Part shown: piece by piece, positions 20,364-28,238 of the stretch
How the letters are laid out: each line of letters begins with the position of its first letter
Position numbering within the stretch: position 1 is the first letter of the stretch
Assembly (NCBI GenBank): GCA_030678995.1
Contig: JAUXTQ010000005.1
Span: 62,001-126,000 of the forward strand
Direction: 5' to 3'
Length of the DNA stretch: 64,000 nt
From: Caulobacter sp.
GTDB taxonomy: Bacteria > Pseudomonadota > Alphaproteobacteria > Caulobacterales > Caulobacteraceae
Notes under the pieces: generated by a model
Seen by the model: only the letters and a program-made list of their open reading frames with translations
Told to the model about the DNA's origin: nothing
Databases searched by the model: none
Position numbers and translations under genes: made by a program

Positions 20364-21686
20364 ATGTCCATCGAGATCCTCATGCCCGCCCTGTCTCCGA
20401 CCATGGAGGAGGGGACGCTGGCGAAATGGCACGTGAAGGCGGGTGACACCGTGAAAGCGGGCGACGTCATCGCCGAGATCGAGACCGACAAGGCGACCAT
20501 GGAGGTCGAGGCCGTCGACGAGGGCGTCATCGAGGCGCTGCTGATCGACGCCGGGACGGAGAATGTGAAGGTCAATGCGGTGATCGCGCGGCTGGCGGGG
20601 GAGGGGGAGCCCCCCTCGGCGTCTGTTGCTTCGCGCCAGACGCCACTCCCCCCGGAGGGGGGAGAGCGATCCGCATCTGCTCCTCCCCCTGAGGGGGAGG
20701 TGTCGTCGGGAGCGAAGCAACCGGCGACGGAGGGGGCAAGTCCCATGGCCCCAAAGCTCAACGGCTCGTCGGGCGAACGCATCTTCGCCTCGCCACTGGC
20801 CCGCAGGCTAGCCCAGGCGGCGGGTATCGATCTCAAATCCATCGCCGGCTCCGGCCCGCACGGCCGGGTGATCAAGGCCGACGTCGACGCCGCCCGCGGC
20901 AAGGCGCCCTCGGCTGCGCCCGCGCAATCCGGCGCCGCGCCTGCCTCTGCGCTCCCCCGCCAGCACCAGTCGCTGGAGCAACAGGGCATCCTCGCCGGCA
21001 GCTACGACCTCGTCCCGCTCGACGGCATGCGCAAGACCATCGCCCGGCGGATGACCGACAGCTTCCGCGACGTGCCGCACTTCCCGCTGACCATCGACCT
21101 GGAGATTGACGGCCTGCTGGCGGCGCGGGCGAAGATCAACGCCATGCTCGAGAAGGACGGCGTGAAGGTCAGCGTCAACGACCTGGTGATCAAGGCCGTC
21201 GCCGTGGCCCTGGGGCGCGTGCCGGAGGCTAACGCCAGCTACACGCCCGAAGGCATCGCCCTGCACCACCATGCGGACATCGCCATGGCCGTGGCCATCG
21301 ACGGCGGCCTGATCACCCCGATCATCCGCGCCGCAGAGACCAAGGGCCTGGCCCGGATCGCCACGGAGGCCAAGGACCTGGCGACCCGGGCCCGGGACAA
21401 GAAGCTCAAGCCCGAGGAGTTCCAGGGCGGCACCTTCACGGTGTCCAACATGGGCATGATGGGCATCCGGTCCTTCGCCTCGATCATCAACGAGCCTCAG
21501 GCCTGCATCCTCAGCGTCGGCGCCGGCGAGCAGCGGCCGGTGGTGAAGAACGGAGCCCTGGCGATCGCGACCGTGATGACCGTGACCCTGACCTGCGACC
21601 ACCGGGTGGTCGATGGCGCCATCGGCGGCCGCTTCCTGTCGGCGTTCAAGGCGCTGATCGAAGATCCCCTGACGATGATCGTTTGA
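20364..21686 (+). CDS. pdhC: Dihydrolipoamide acetyltransferase, E2 of pyruvate dehydrogenase
   Basis: 440 residues. Lipoyl domain at 1-80 (acceptor Lys43), then a linker at 83-125 encoded by a palindromic repeat, the peripheral-subunit-binding domain ('[19 protein letters not shown]', '[14 protein letters not shown]'), a second Ala/Pro linker, and the catalytic acetyltransferase domain with '[15 protein letters not shown]' and active-site '[11 protein letters not shown]'. It forms the core of the complex. One lipoyl domain here plus one on PdhB is the expected alphaproteobacterial arrangement. Confidence 0.97.
   Translation: MSIEILMPALSPTMEEGTLAKWHVKAGDTVKAGDVIAEIETDKATMEVEAVDEGVIEALLIDAGTENVKVNAVIARLAGEGEPPSASVASRQTPLPPEGGERSASAPPPEGEVSSGAKQPATEGASPMAPKLNGSSGERIFASPLARRLAQAAGIDLKSIAGSGPHGRVIKADVDAARGKAPSAAPAQSGAAPASALPRQHQSLEQQGILAGSYDLVPLDGMRKTIARRMTDSFRDVPHFPLTIDLEIDGLLAARAKINAMLEKDGVKVSVNDLVIKAVAVALGRVPEANASYTPEGIALHHHADIAMAVAIDGGLITPIIRAAETKGLARIATEAKDLATRARDKKLKPEEFQGGTFTVSNMGMMGIRSFASIINEPQACILSVGAGEQRPVVKNGALAIATVMTVTLTCDHRVVDGAIGGRFLSAFKALIEDPLTMIV
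20610..20736 (+). repeat. G-run/hairpin composite repeat inside pdhC, copy A8
   Basis: Same architecture and position as the pdhB copy: stem GGCGTCTG (20618-20625) with CAGACGCC (20637-20644), two C/G-run hairpins, then GTCGTCGG (20702-20709) with CCGGCGAC (20721-20728), bounded by CCCCCCTC and GGAGGGGG. It is 127 nt against 124 nt in pdhB, a difference of exactly one codon. Confidence 0.85.
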
Positions 21687-21696
21687 GGCTGTAACC

Positions 21697-23097
21697 ATGG
21701 ATTTCGACGTCATCATCATCGGGTCGGGGCCCGGCGGCTATGTGACCGCCATCCGCGCCAGCCAGCTGGGCCTGAAGACCGCCATCGTCGAGCGGGCCGA
21801 GCTGGGCGGCATCTGCCTCAACTGGGGCTGTATCCCGACCAAGGCCCTGCTCAAGAGCGGCGAGGTCTATGAGCAGCTGTCGCATCTGGGCGACTACGGC
21901 CTGTCGGCGACCGGCGCGGCCTTCGACTTCGGCAAGATCATCGCCCGCTCGCGTGGCGTGGCGAAGAAGATGGAGGGCGGGGTCGCCTTCCTGATGAAGA
22001 AGCACAAGATCGAGGTGCTGTTCGGGACGGCCACCCTGGAGAAGGGCGCGCCGACGCCGAAGGTGACCGTGGCGCTCAACGCCGGCGGCAAGCGGACGAT
22101 CACGGGCAAACACGTGATCCTTGCCACCGGCGCCCGCGCCCGGACGATCCCGGCCATCGGGCTGGAGAGCGACGGCGACCGGGTCTGGACCTATCGCGAC
22201 GCCTTGGCGCCCAAGGCCTGTCCGAAGAGCCTGATCGTCATCGGCTCGGGCGCGATCGGCGTCGAATTCGCCAGCTTCTACAGGGCGCTAGGCGCTGAAG
22301 TTACCGTCATCGAGGCGCTTGACCGCATCCTCCCCGTCGAGGACGAGGAGGTCTCCAGGGCCGCCCACAAGGCCTTCGAAAAGCGCGGCCTGAAGTTCCG
22401 GGTGGCGGCCAAGGTGACGAAGCTGTCGAAGCGCAAGACCGGCGTGTCCGTGGCCCTCGAAGCCGGCGGCAAGGCCGAGACGCTGGAGGCCGATGTGGCC
22501 ATCGTCGCGGTCGGCATAACCGGCAACGTCGAGAACCTCGGCCTTGAAGCCCTGGGCGTAACGGTTGATCGCGGCCACGTCGTCACCGACGGCCACGGCA
22601 AGACCAATGTGGCCGGCCTCTACGCTATCGGCGACATCGCCGGTCCGCCCTGGCTGGCGCACAAGGCCAGCCACGAGGGCGTCCACTGCGTCGAGCATAT
22701 CGCCGGCCTCAAGCCGTCAAACCTCAACGCCCCGATCCCCGGCTGCACTTATTCCAACCCGCAGATCGCCTCGGTCGGCCTGACCGAGGCCGCGGCCAAG
22801 GCCGCCGGTCATGAACCGAAGGTCGGCCGCTTCCCCTTCCGGGTGAACGGCAAGGCCGTCGCCGCCGGCGAGATCGAGGGCTTCGTCAAGACGGTGTTCG
22901 ACGGCAAGACCGGCGCGCTACTGGGCGCCCACATGATCGGCCACGAGGTCACCGAGATGATCCAGGGCTTCGCCCTGGCCATGACCCTGGAGGCCACCGA
23001 GGAAGACCTGATGGCCACCGTCTTCCCCCACCCGACCATGAGCGAAGCCATGCACGAGGCCGTGCTGGATGCGTATGAGCGGGTTCTGCACCTCTGA
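21697..23097 (+). CDS. lpdA: Dihydrolipoamide dehydrogenase (E3)
   Basis: Reoxidises dihydrolipoamide with FAD and NAD+. 466 residues. FAD motif 'IIIGSGPGGYVTAIRASQLG', redox disulphide 'GGICLNWGCIPTKALL', NAD motif 'IGSGAIGVEFASFYRALGAE', second FAD motif 'GLYAIGDIAG', and C-terminal catalytic His-Glu in 'VFPHPTMSEAMHEAV'. The spacing of ten bases from pdhC indicates one transcript; a long palindrome lies just after the stop. Confidence 0.97.
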   Translation: MDFDVIIIGSGPGGYVTAIRASQLGLKTAIVERAELGGICLNWGCIPTKALLKSGEVYEQLSHLGDYGLSATGAAFDFGKIIARSRGVAKKMEGGVAFLMKKHKIEVLFGTATLEKGAPTPKVTVALNAGGKRTITGKHVILATGARARTIPAIGLESDGDRVWTYRDALAPKACPKSLIVIGSGAIGVEFASFYRALGAEVTVIEALDRILPVEDEEVSRAAHKAFEKRGLKFRVAAKVTKLSKRKTGVSVALEAGGKAETLEADVAIVAVGITGNVENLGLEALGVTVDRGHVVTDGHGKTNVAGLYAIGDIAGPPWLAHKASHEGVHCVEHIAGLKPSNLNAPIPGCTYSNPQIASVGLTEAAAKAAGHEPKVGRFPFRVNGKAVAAGEIEGFVKTVFDGKTGALLGAHMIGHEVTEMIQGFALAMTLEATEEDLMATVFPHPTMSEAMHEAVLDAYERVLHL

Positions 23098-23102
23098 CGG
23101 GG

Positions 23103-23156
23103 GAGGCGGGGACAGGTTAAGGTGTCCCAAGGGACACCTTAACCTGTCCCCGCCTC
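23103..23156. terminator. 54-bp perfect palindrome after lpdA (GGGACAG family)
   Basis: Twenty-six-base arms (23103-23128 and 23131-23156) pair without mismatch around a two-base AA centre. The arms contain GGGGACAGG and TTAAGGTGTCCC. It lies between the convergent lpdA and the acyl-activating gene and is a likely bidirectional terminator, while also belonging to the GGGACAG repeat type. Confidence 0.8.
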
Positions 23157-23162
23157 GCAACC

Positions 23163-24722
23163 CTAAGCCGCCCGCGCTTCCGTTTCGGCCATGCGCTGGA
23201 TGGCGACGTAGTCGGTCTTGCCGGTGCCAAGCACCGGGACCTCTGGAACCTTGACGATCTTGCGCGGCACGGACAGCTCGGGCGCGCCCTGGCTCTGGGC
23301 GTGGGCCAGCAGCGGGGCCACCGTCGCGTCGCCGCGGTCGGTGAACAGCACCAGCCGCTCGCCCTTCTTCTTGTCAGGCATGGCGATGACCGCGTGGCGG
23401 CCCTCCGGCCAGACGGCCACGGCCAGGTCCTCGGCGGCGGTCAGGGAGACCATCTCGCCGCCGATCTTGGCGAAGCGCTTGACCCGGCCCTTGATGGTCA
23501 CCCAGCGATCCTCGCCCTCGATCATCACCACGTCGCCGGTGTCGTGCCAGCCGCCGGGCAGGGGATCGACCCCGCCCTTGTCGTTGAGATAGCCGGCCAT
23601 GACGTTGGGGCCGCGCAGGAACAGGCGGCCGCCGCCGGCGATGCCCTCCACCGTCTCGATGCGGGTCTCCATGCCTGGCAGCATGCCGCCCACGGTGCCG
23701 CGGCGGTTGTCGGTCGGCTTGTTGACCGCCACCACGGGTGAGGCCTCGGTGGCGCCGTAGCCTTCGAGGACCGGAATATTGCCGAAACGCTCGGCGATCA
23801 GGTTGTGAGTCTCCTCGCGCACCTTCTCGGCGCCGCAGACAATGAACTCCAGCCCCGACATGTCACCCGGATCGGCGGAGCGGGCGTACTGGTTCACGAA
23901 GGTGTCCGTGGCCAGCAGGATCGACGCCCCGGTCTCGCGGATCAGGGTCGGGATCTGTTTGATGTGCAGGGGCGAGGGGTACTGGAAGGCCTTCATGCCG
24001 GTGAGGATCGGCAACAGCACCCCGCCGGTCAGGCCGAAACAGTGGAAGGTCGGCAGCGGGTTGAACATCACCCAGTCGGGGTCGAGTTTGATATGCGCCT
24101 CGACCTGCCGCACGTTGCTGACCAGGTTCTTGTGGCTGAGCACCACCCCGCGCGGCGCGCCGAAGCTGCCGGAGGTGAACAGGATCACGCCCGCTGCGTC
24201 GTGGTGCAGCTTGGCGCGGAAGCGCTGCGGGAACAGGGCCGCGGTGGCGGCGAACAGCTTGTCGGCCAGGCCGATCTTCTCGCGCAGGTCCTCGAGATAG
24301 ACGATCGTCGCCCCACCGTTCTCCAGCGAGTCGACCAGGTCGTGCAGCTTGCCCTGTTCGATGAAGGCGTGGGCGGTCAGCACCGTCTTGACCCCGGCCA
24401 GCTTGCAGGCGGCCCGCAGGTTTCTGAGGCCCGCCGTGAAGTTCAGCATGGTCGGGATGCGGGCGAAGGCATGCAGGCCGAAGAAGGTGACCACCGCCCC
24501 GGCGCTGGACGGCAACAGGATGCCGACGTTCTCACCCTTCTCGGTGATGCCCGCGATCTTGCGGCCCAGAGCGAAGCTGCCCCGGATCAGGTCGGTGTAG
24601 GTTAGCGGTGTACGGTTCTGATCCTCAAGGATCGGCTTCTTGGCCCCGTATCGTTCGCGGGCTTCGAGGAGGGCGTCAAAGACCGTACGCTCCCCGGCCC
24701 GCGCGTCGTAAGCACGCGGCAT
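23163..24722 (-). CDS. AMP-binding acyl-CoA/acyl-ACP synthetase, Aas C-domain-like
   Basis: 519 residues, adenylate-forming family. The P-loop-like motif is 'ILFTSGSFGAPRGVVLSHKN' (Phe in place of the usual Thr/Glu), with 'VLEGYGATEASPVVAVNKP', 'WHDTGDVVMIEGEDRWVTIK' and the hinge 'GRVKRFAKIGGEMVS'. C-terminal catalytic Lys in 'VLGTGKTDYVAIQ'. It most resembles the acyl-ACP synthetase half of Aas, which activates fatty acids for lysophospholipid acylation; here without the acyltransferase half. Long-chain fatty acid is the likely substrate. Confidence 0.8.
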   Translation of the reverse strand: MPRAYDARAGERTVFDALLEARERYGAKKPILEDQNRTPLTYTDLIRGSFALGRKIAGITEKGENVGILLPSSAGAVVTFFGLHAFARIPTMLNFTAGLRNLRAACKLAGVKTVLTAHAFIEQGKLHDLVDSLENGGATIVYLEDLREKIGLADKLFAATAALFPQRFRAKLHHDAAGVILFTSGSFGAPRGVVLSHKNLVSNVRQVEAHIKLDPDWVMFNPLPTFHCFGLTGGVLLPILTGMKAFQYPSPLHIKQIPTLIRETGASILLATDTFVNQYARSADPGDMSGLEFIVCGAEKVREETHNLIAERFGNIPVLEGYGATEASPVVAVNKPTDNRRGTVGGMLPGMETRIETVEGIAGGGRLFLRGPNVMAGYLNDKGGVDPLPGGWHDTGDVVMIEGEDRWVTIKGRVKRFAKIGGEMVSLTAAEDLAVAVWPEGRHAVIAMPDKKKGERLVLFTDRGDATVAPLLAHAQSQGAPELSVPRKIVKVPEVPVLGTGKTDYVAIQRMAETEARAA

Positions 24723-24802
24723 ATGGGCGAAACTCCCCGGATGTTTCCCACCAGTATCGTTGCAATGACCCTATCGTCCGGGTCCACGCTTGAAAAGGTC
24801 CG

Positions 24803-25849
24803 TTACAGTCCGTGATCGACGGTGGGGCCAATGAGGAAGGCCCTGGCCCCGGTCCGCTCGCGGATAAAGCCGTCGATGGCCTCCAGCCAGGGGGCGCGGA
24901 CGGCATCCCGTTCCAGGTGCAGGGCGTGGCGGCCGCCCTTGAGGCTGGCCAGCTCGCAGGCCGGCATTGCCTTGCAAAGCGCGGCCTGGGCTGTCGGGGC
25001 CCTGACCGTGTCGGCGTCGCCGGCCAGCAGCAGGGTCGGCGTCTTCAGGCCGGGCAGGCCCGTTTCGACGGCTTTCGAGGTCGTCCGGAGCGCCGCCAGC
25101 CAGCCCAGGCTCTCGCCGCCCATGCGCAGGTCCGGATTGGCGGTCTGCCAGGCCATCTGCACGGCCCCGCGCCATTGGTCGCCGGTCAGGCCCTTCGCCC
25201 GGGCGTCCGGACCGCCGCGCTTCCAGCCGGAACCCCAGCCGGAGGGCAGGCGGCCCAAACCCGCCTTGACCAGCCAGGTCTTTGAACTGTCGACCAGGTC
25301 ATCGCCGGCGAGGACCGGGGCCGACAGGATCAGCCCCTCGGCCGGCGCGCCCTGTTCCACGGCGGCGAGGGCTGCCAGGGCGCCCTCGGCGTGACCCATC
25401 AGGATCAACGGGGCGTCGGGCGCGGCGGCGGTCATCATCCGCGACAGGGCCTTCACCGCCGCGATGTCGTCCTTGAAGGACGGCGCATGGCCCAGGTCTC
25501 GCGGCTGGACGTAGCGTTCCGACCCGCCCTGGCCGGCCCGTTCCAGCACCCATACGCTGTAGCCCCGCCGGTTGAGGTCGCGGGCGGTCTCGAACCAGGC
25601 CTCGGCGGACTCGCCATAGCCGGTGAGGATCAGAATCTGCGCCTGCGGCGTGATCGGGGTGGAGGAGACGCCGTAGCGCTGCGCCGGCGCTTCACCGACC
25701 TTGAGCAGCCCCCAGGCCCAGCCATCGGGCGCCCAGAAGCGCGGCGACAGCGATGGTGGAATACGGCTCTCGACAAACGGCGCCCGCCCGTCCCCCGCGC
25801 CACAGGCCGCGAGAAGGAGCAGGCAGAGAAGGGAAAGGGCGCGCGCCAT
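24803..25849 (-). CDS. Alpha/beta-hydrolase-fold lipoprotein with Ala at the nucleophile position
   Basis: 348 residues starting at ATG 25849. The lipobox is '[12 protein letters not shown]', so membrane attachment through Cys is expected. The fold resembles lysophospholipase/monoacylglycerol lipase (PldB-like): '[20 protein letters not shown]', '[15 protein letters not shown]'. The nucleophile elbow reads '[12 protein letters not shown]', with Ala154 where Ser is expected. The acid ('[13 protein letters not shown]') and His ('[13 protein letters not shown]') regions remain. It may be inactive as a hydrolase or use another mechanism. Transcribed away from lipA. Confidence 0.75.
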   Translation of the reverse strand: MARALSLLCLLLLAACGAGDGRAPFVESRIPPSLSPRFWAPDGWAWGLLKVGEAPAQRYGVSSTPITPQAQILILTGYGESAEAWFETARDLNRRGYSVWVLERAGQGGSERYVQPRDLGHAPSFKDDIAAVKALSRMMTAAAPDAPLILMGHAEGALAALAAVEQGAPAEGLILSAPVLAGDDLVDSSKTWLVKAGLGRLPSGWGSGWKRGGPDARAKGLTGDQWRGAVQMAWQTANPDLRMGGESLGWLAALRTTSKAVETGLPGLKTPTLLLAGDADTVRAPTAQAALCKAMPACELASLKGGRHALHLERDAVRAPWLEAIDGFIRERTGARAFLIGPTVDHGL

Positions 25850-25901
25850 GGCGCGACTGTCTCCCGCTTCGCCGAAAAACCGCAAGCCCGTGCACGCTGC
25901 A

Positions 25902-25931
25902 AGGGACAGACACCTTCGGGTGTCTGTCCCT
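25902..25931. repeat. GGGACAGACACC hairpin with TTCG loop
   Basis: AGGGACAGACACC (25902-25914) pairs perfectly with GGTGTCTGTCCCT (25919-25931) across the stable tetraloop TTCG. It lies between the divergent hydrolase and lipA genes, so it would be in the 5' region of one of them rather than at a gene end. Confidence 0.8.
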
Positions 25932-25973
25932 ATCCGGCTTGATCCGGGGCCTCAGAAAGACGATCTAGGCCCC

Positions 25974-26927
25974 ATGGCCACGGTCATCGACACCTTCAAG
26001 GCGCGGCCGCGCCATCCCGAGAAGCAGAACCGGCCGGAAACGCCGCTGCTGCGCAAGCCCGACTGGCTGCGCGTTCGTGCGCCCGGCTCGGCCGGCTACA
26101 ACGAGACCCGCGACCTGGTCCGCTCGCACGGCCTGACCACGGTCTGCGAGGAGGCGGCCTGTCCCAATATCGGCGAATGCTGGACCCAGAAGCACGCCAC
26201 CATGATGATCATGGGCGAGATTTGCACCCGCGCCTGCGCCTTCTGCAACGTCATCACCGGCAAGCCCAACGCCCTGGACCCCACCGAACCCGCCCGCGTG
26301 GCCGAGGCGGTGGCGAAGATGGGCCTCAAGCACGTGGTCATCACCTCGGTCGACCGCGACGACCTGGACGACGGTGGCGCGGCCCATTTCGCGGCCGTGG
26401 TCCACGCTATCCGCGCCGCGGCGCCGGGCACGACCATCGAGATCCTGACCCCCGACTTCCTGCGCAAGGACGGGGCGGCGGAGGCGGTCATCGACTCCGC
26501 CCCGGACGTGTTCAACCACAACCTGGAAACCGTGCCGCGGCTGTATCTGAAGATCCGCCCCGGCGCCCGTTACTACAATTCCCTGCGCCTGCTGGAACGG
26601 GTCAAGGACCGCGACCCCCGCCGCTTCACCAAGTCGGGCCTGATGGTCGGCCTGGGCGAGGCGAAGGAGGAGGTGATGCAGGTGATGGACGACATGCGCT
26701 CGGCCGGCGTCGATTTCCTGACCATCGGCCAGTATCTGCAGCCGACCCGCCGTCACGCCGCAGTCGACCGGTTTGTGCACCCAGACGAGTTCGCCGCCTA
26801 TGAGACCATCGCCCGCGCCAAGGGCTTCCTGATGGTCTCCGCCAGCCCCCTGACCCGCTCCTCGCACCACGCGGGCGAGGACTTCGCGAGGCTGAAGGCG
26901 GCGCGCGAAGCTCTTGAGGCCAAATAA
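25974..26927 (+). CDS. lipA: Lipoyl synthase
   Basis: Radical-SAM enzyme that inserts sulphur into octanoyl groups to make the lipoyl cofactor used by PdhB and PdhC next door. 317 residues from ATG 25974. The auxiliary cluster is '[13 protein letters not shown]', the radical-SAM cluster '[10 protein letters not shown]', and the C-terminal Ser ligand in 'TRSSHHAG'. The conserved '[12 protein letters not shown]' is near the start. Longer upstream reading is rejected because family N-termini match here. Confidence 0.97.
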   Translation: MATVIDTFKARPRHPEKQNRPETPLLRKPDWLRVRAPGSAGYNETRDLVRSHGLTTVCEEAACPNIGECWTQKHATMMIMGEICTRACAFCNVITGKPNALDPTEPARVAEAVAKMGLKHVVITSVDRDDLDDGGAAHFAAVVHAIRAAAPGTTIEILTPDFLRKDGAAEAVIDSAPDVFNHNLETVPRLYLKIRPGARYYNSLRLLERVKDRDPRRFTKSGLMVGLGEAKEEVMQVMDDMRSAGVDFLTIGQYLQPTRRHAAVDRFVHPDEFAAYETIARAKGFLMVSASPLTRSSHHAGEDFARLKAAREALEAK

Positions 26928-26929
26928 TC

Positions 26930-27038
26930 CCGCTCACCCCGGAGAATGCCGGGGCCCAGATCGGAGGGCGCCGGAGCTTGTGGGAATCGGCCAACATCGC
27001 GAATGCATCTGGGTCCCGGCATTCGCCGGGATGAGCGG
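26930..27038. repeat. TCATCCCGG-type palindromic repeat, copy B2
   Basis: Outer arms CCGCTCACCCCGG and CCGGGATGAGCGG pair with one mismatch. Inner pairs include GGGGCCCAGAT / ATCTGGGTCCC. It begins just after lipA and ends 12 nt before the presumed TTG start of the next gene. Confidence 0.75.
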
Positions 27039-27050
27039 TTTGGGATTGTC

Positions 27051-27500
27051 TTGAAACATCGGCTCACCCGCGTCCTGCCTTACACGCCGGACCAGCTGTT
27101 CCTGCTGGTCGGCGATGTGGAGCGGTATCCGGAGTTCGTGCCGTGGATCACCGCCCTGCGGGTGTGGAACCGCCAGGATCCCGGCGACGGGGTGACCCTG
27201 CTGGACGCCGAGGCGGCGGTAGGCTTCTCGTTCCTCAAGGAGCGCTTCTCGACCCGGGTGCGTCGCGACGCGGCGGCCCGGACGATCGAGGTGAACCTGC
27301 TCAGCGGCCCGTTCCGGCGGCTGCAGAACCGCTGGGGCTTCGTCGAACACCCGCAGGGGACCTGCGTGGAGTTCGAGATCGACTTCGAGTTCAAGCTCGG
27401 CTTCCTCGACCGCCTGCTCAACGCCAACTTCGACCATGCGGTGAACCGGCTGATCCAGTGTTTCGATGATCGGGCGAGGGTGCTGTACGGGCAGAAATAA
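27051..27500 (+). CDS. Coq10/RatA-like START-domain protein (ubiquinone-binding)
   Basis: 149 residues of the polyketide cyclase/START family: 'YTPDQLFLLVGDVERYPEFV' then 'SGPFRRLQNRWGFVEHPQGT' and 'FDHAVNRLIQCFDDRARVLYG'. In mitochondria Coq10 binds coenzyme Q and aids respiration; the E. coli member RatA was linked to ribosomes. The coenzyme Q role is more likely here. The start is the TTG at 27051, since the sequence before it belongs to a repeat; an ATG start is not available in frame at the family N-terminus. Confidence 0.82.
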   Translation: MKHRLTRVLPYTPDQLFLLVGDVERYPEFVPWITALRVWNRQDPGDGVTLLDAEAAVGFSFLKERFSTRVRRDAAARTIEVNLLSGPFRRLQNRWGFVEHPQGTCVEFEIDFEFKLGFLDRLLNANFDHAVNRLIQCFDDRARVLYGQK

Positions 27501-27501
27501 T

Positions 27502-27664
27502 CCTCCCCGGAGCGGCGCGAGGGGGAGGGGGACCGGCGGAGCCGGTGGAGGGGCGGCGCTGACGTTAGCGGCCCGATCCTGAATTCAGGTCCTTCCGACT
27601 CGACCGGCGCTGCCCCTCCACCATCCTGCGGATGGTCCCCCTCCCCAGCAAGCTGGGGAGGATC
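27502..27664. repeat. G-run/hairpin composite repeat, copy A5
   Basis: Unit 1: GGGGGAGGGGG, stem ACCGGC (27532-27537), loop GGA, GCCGGT (27541-27546), GGAGGGG. Unit 2 inverted: CCCCTCC, stem ACCATCC (27620-27626), loop TGC, GGATGGT (27630-27636), CCCCCTCCCC. Between convergent genes; outer CTCCCC/GGGGAG pairs close it. Confidence 0.82.
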
Positions 27665-27666
27665 CT

Positions 27667-28155
27667 CTAGATCGCGTCCCGCAGCATCTGCAGCGCCACC
27701 GCCGCCGCCGCCATCTGGACTTCCAGCCGGGTCTCGCCCTCGAACAGCTCATGCCGGTGGCGGATGCCGGCGGTGCTGCGCGCCGTGGCGATATGCACCG
27801 TGCCCACCGGCTTCATCGGACTGCCGCCGCTGGGGCCGGCCACGCCGGTGATCGCTACGGCGATATGGGCATGGGAGTTGGCCAGGGCGCCCTCGGCCAT
27901 CATCCGGGCCACCGGCTCGGACACCTCGCCGAAGTCGGCGATCAGGTCGCCCGGCACGCCCAGCATCTCCTGCTTGGCGCGGTTGGTGTAGGTGACGAAG
28001 CCGCGCTCGAAGACGTCCGAGGCCCCCGGGATCGAACAGATGGCGGCCGCGACCAGCCCGCCGGTGCAGCTCTCCGCCGTGGTGATCCGCAGATGACGCT
28101 CGCGCACCTCGTCGATCAGCAGCCGGGCCAGGGTCTCGACTTCGAGGGGGAACAT
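27667..28155 (-). CDS. pncC: CinA C-terminal domain protein (nicotinamide-nucleotide amidohydrolase, PncC-like)
   Basis: 162 residues from ATG 28155. Signature 'TTAESCTGGLVAAAICSIPG' with the catalytic Ser, then 'VTYTNRAKQEMLGV' and 'VAITGVAGPSGGSPMKPVGT'. PncC deamidates NMN to recycle pyridine nucleotides. Only the C-terminal domain of CinA is present, the common stand-alone form. Divergent from the large membrane protein gene that follows. Confidence 0.92.
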   Translation of the reverse strand: MFPLEVETLARLLIDEVRERHLRITTAESCTGGLVAAAICSIPGASDVFERGFVTYTNRAKQEMLGVPGDLIADFGEVSEPVARMMAEGALANSHAHIAVAITGVAGPSGGSPMKPVGTVHIATARSTAGIRHRHELFEGETRLEVQMAAAAVALQMLRDAI

Positions 28156-28238
28156 GCGGGCAGTCTCCGGGGGGCTGGTCAAAGCGAGCCAGCCTAGCCC
28201 AACATCGCCCACCCGCGGCTGACAAGACGATTCGATCC

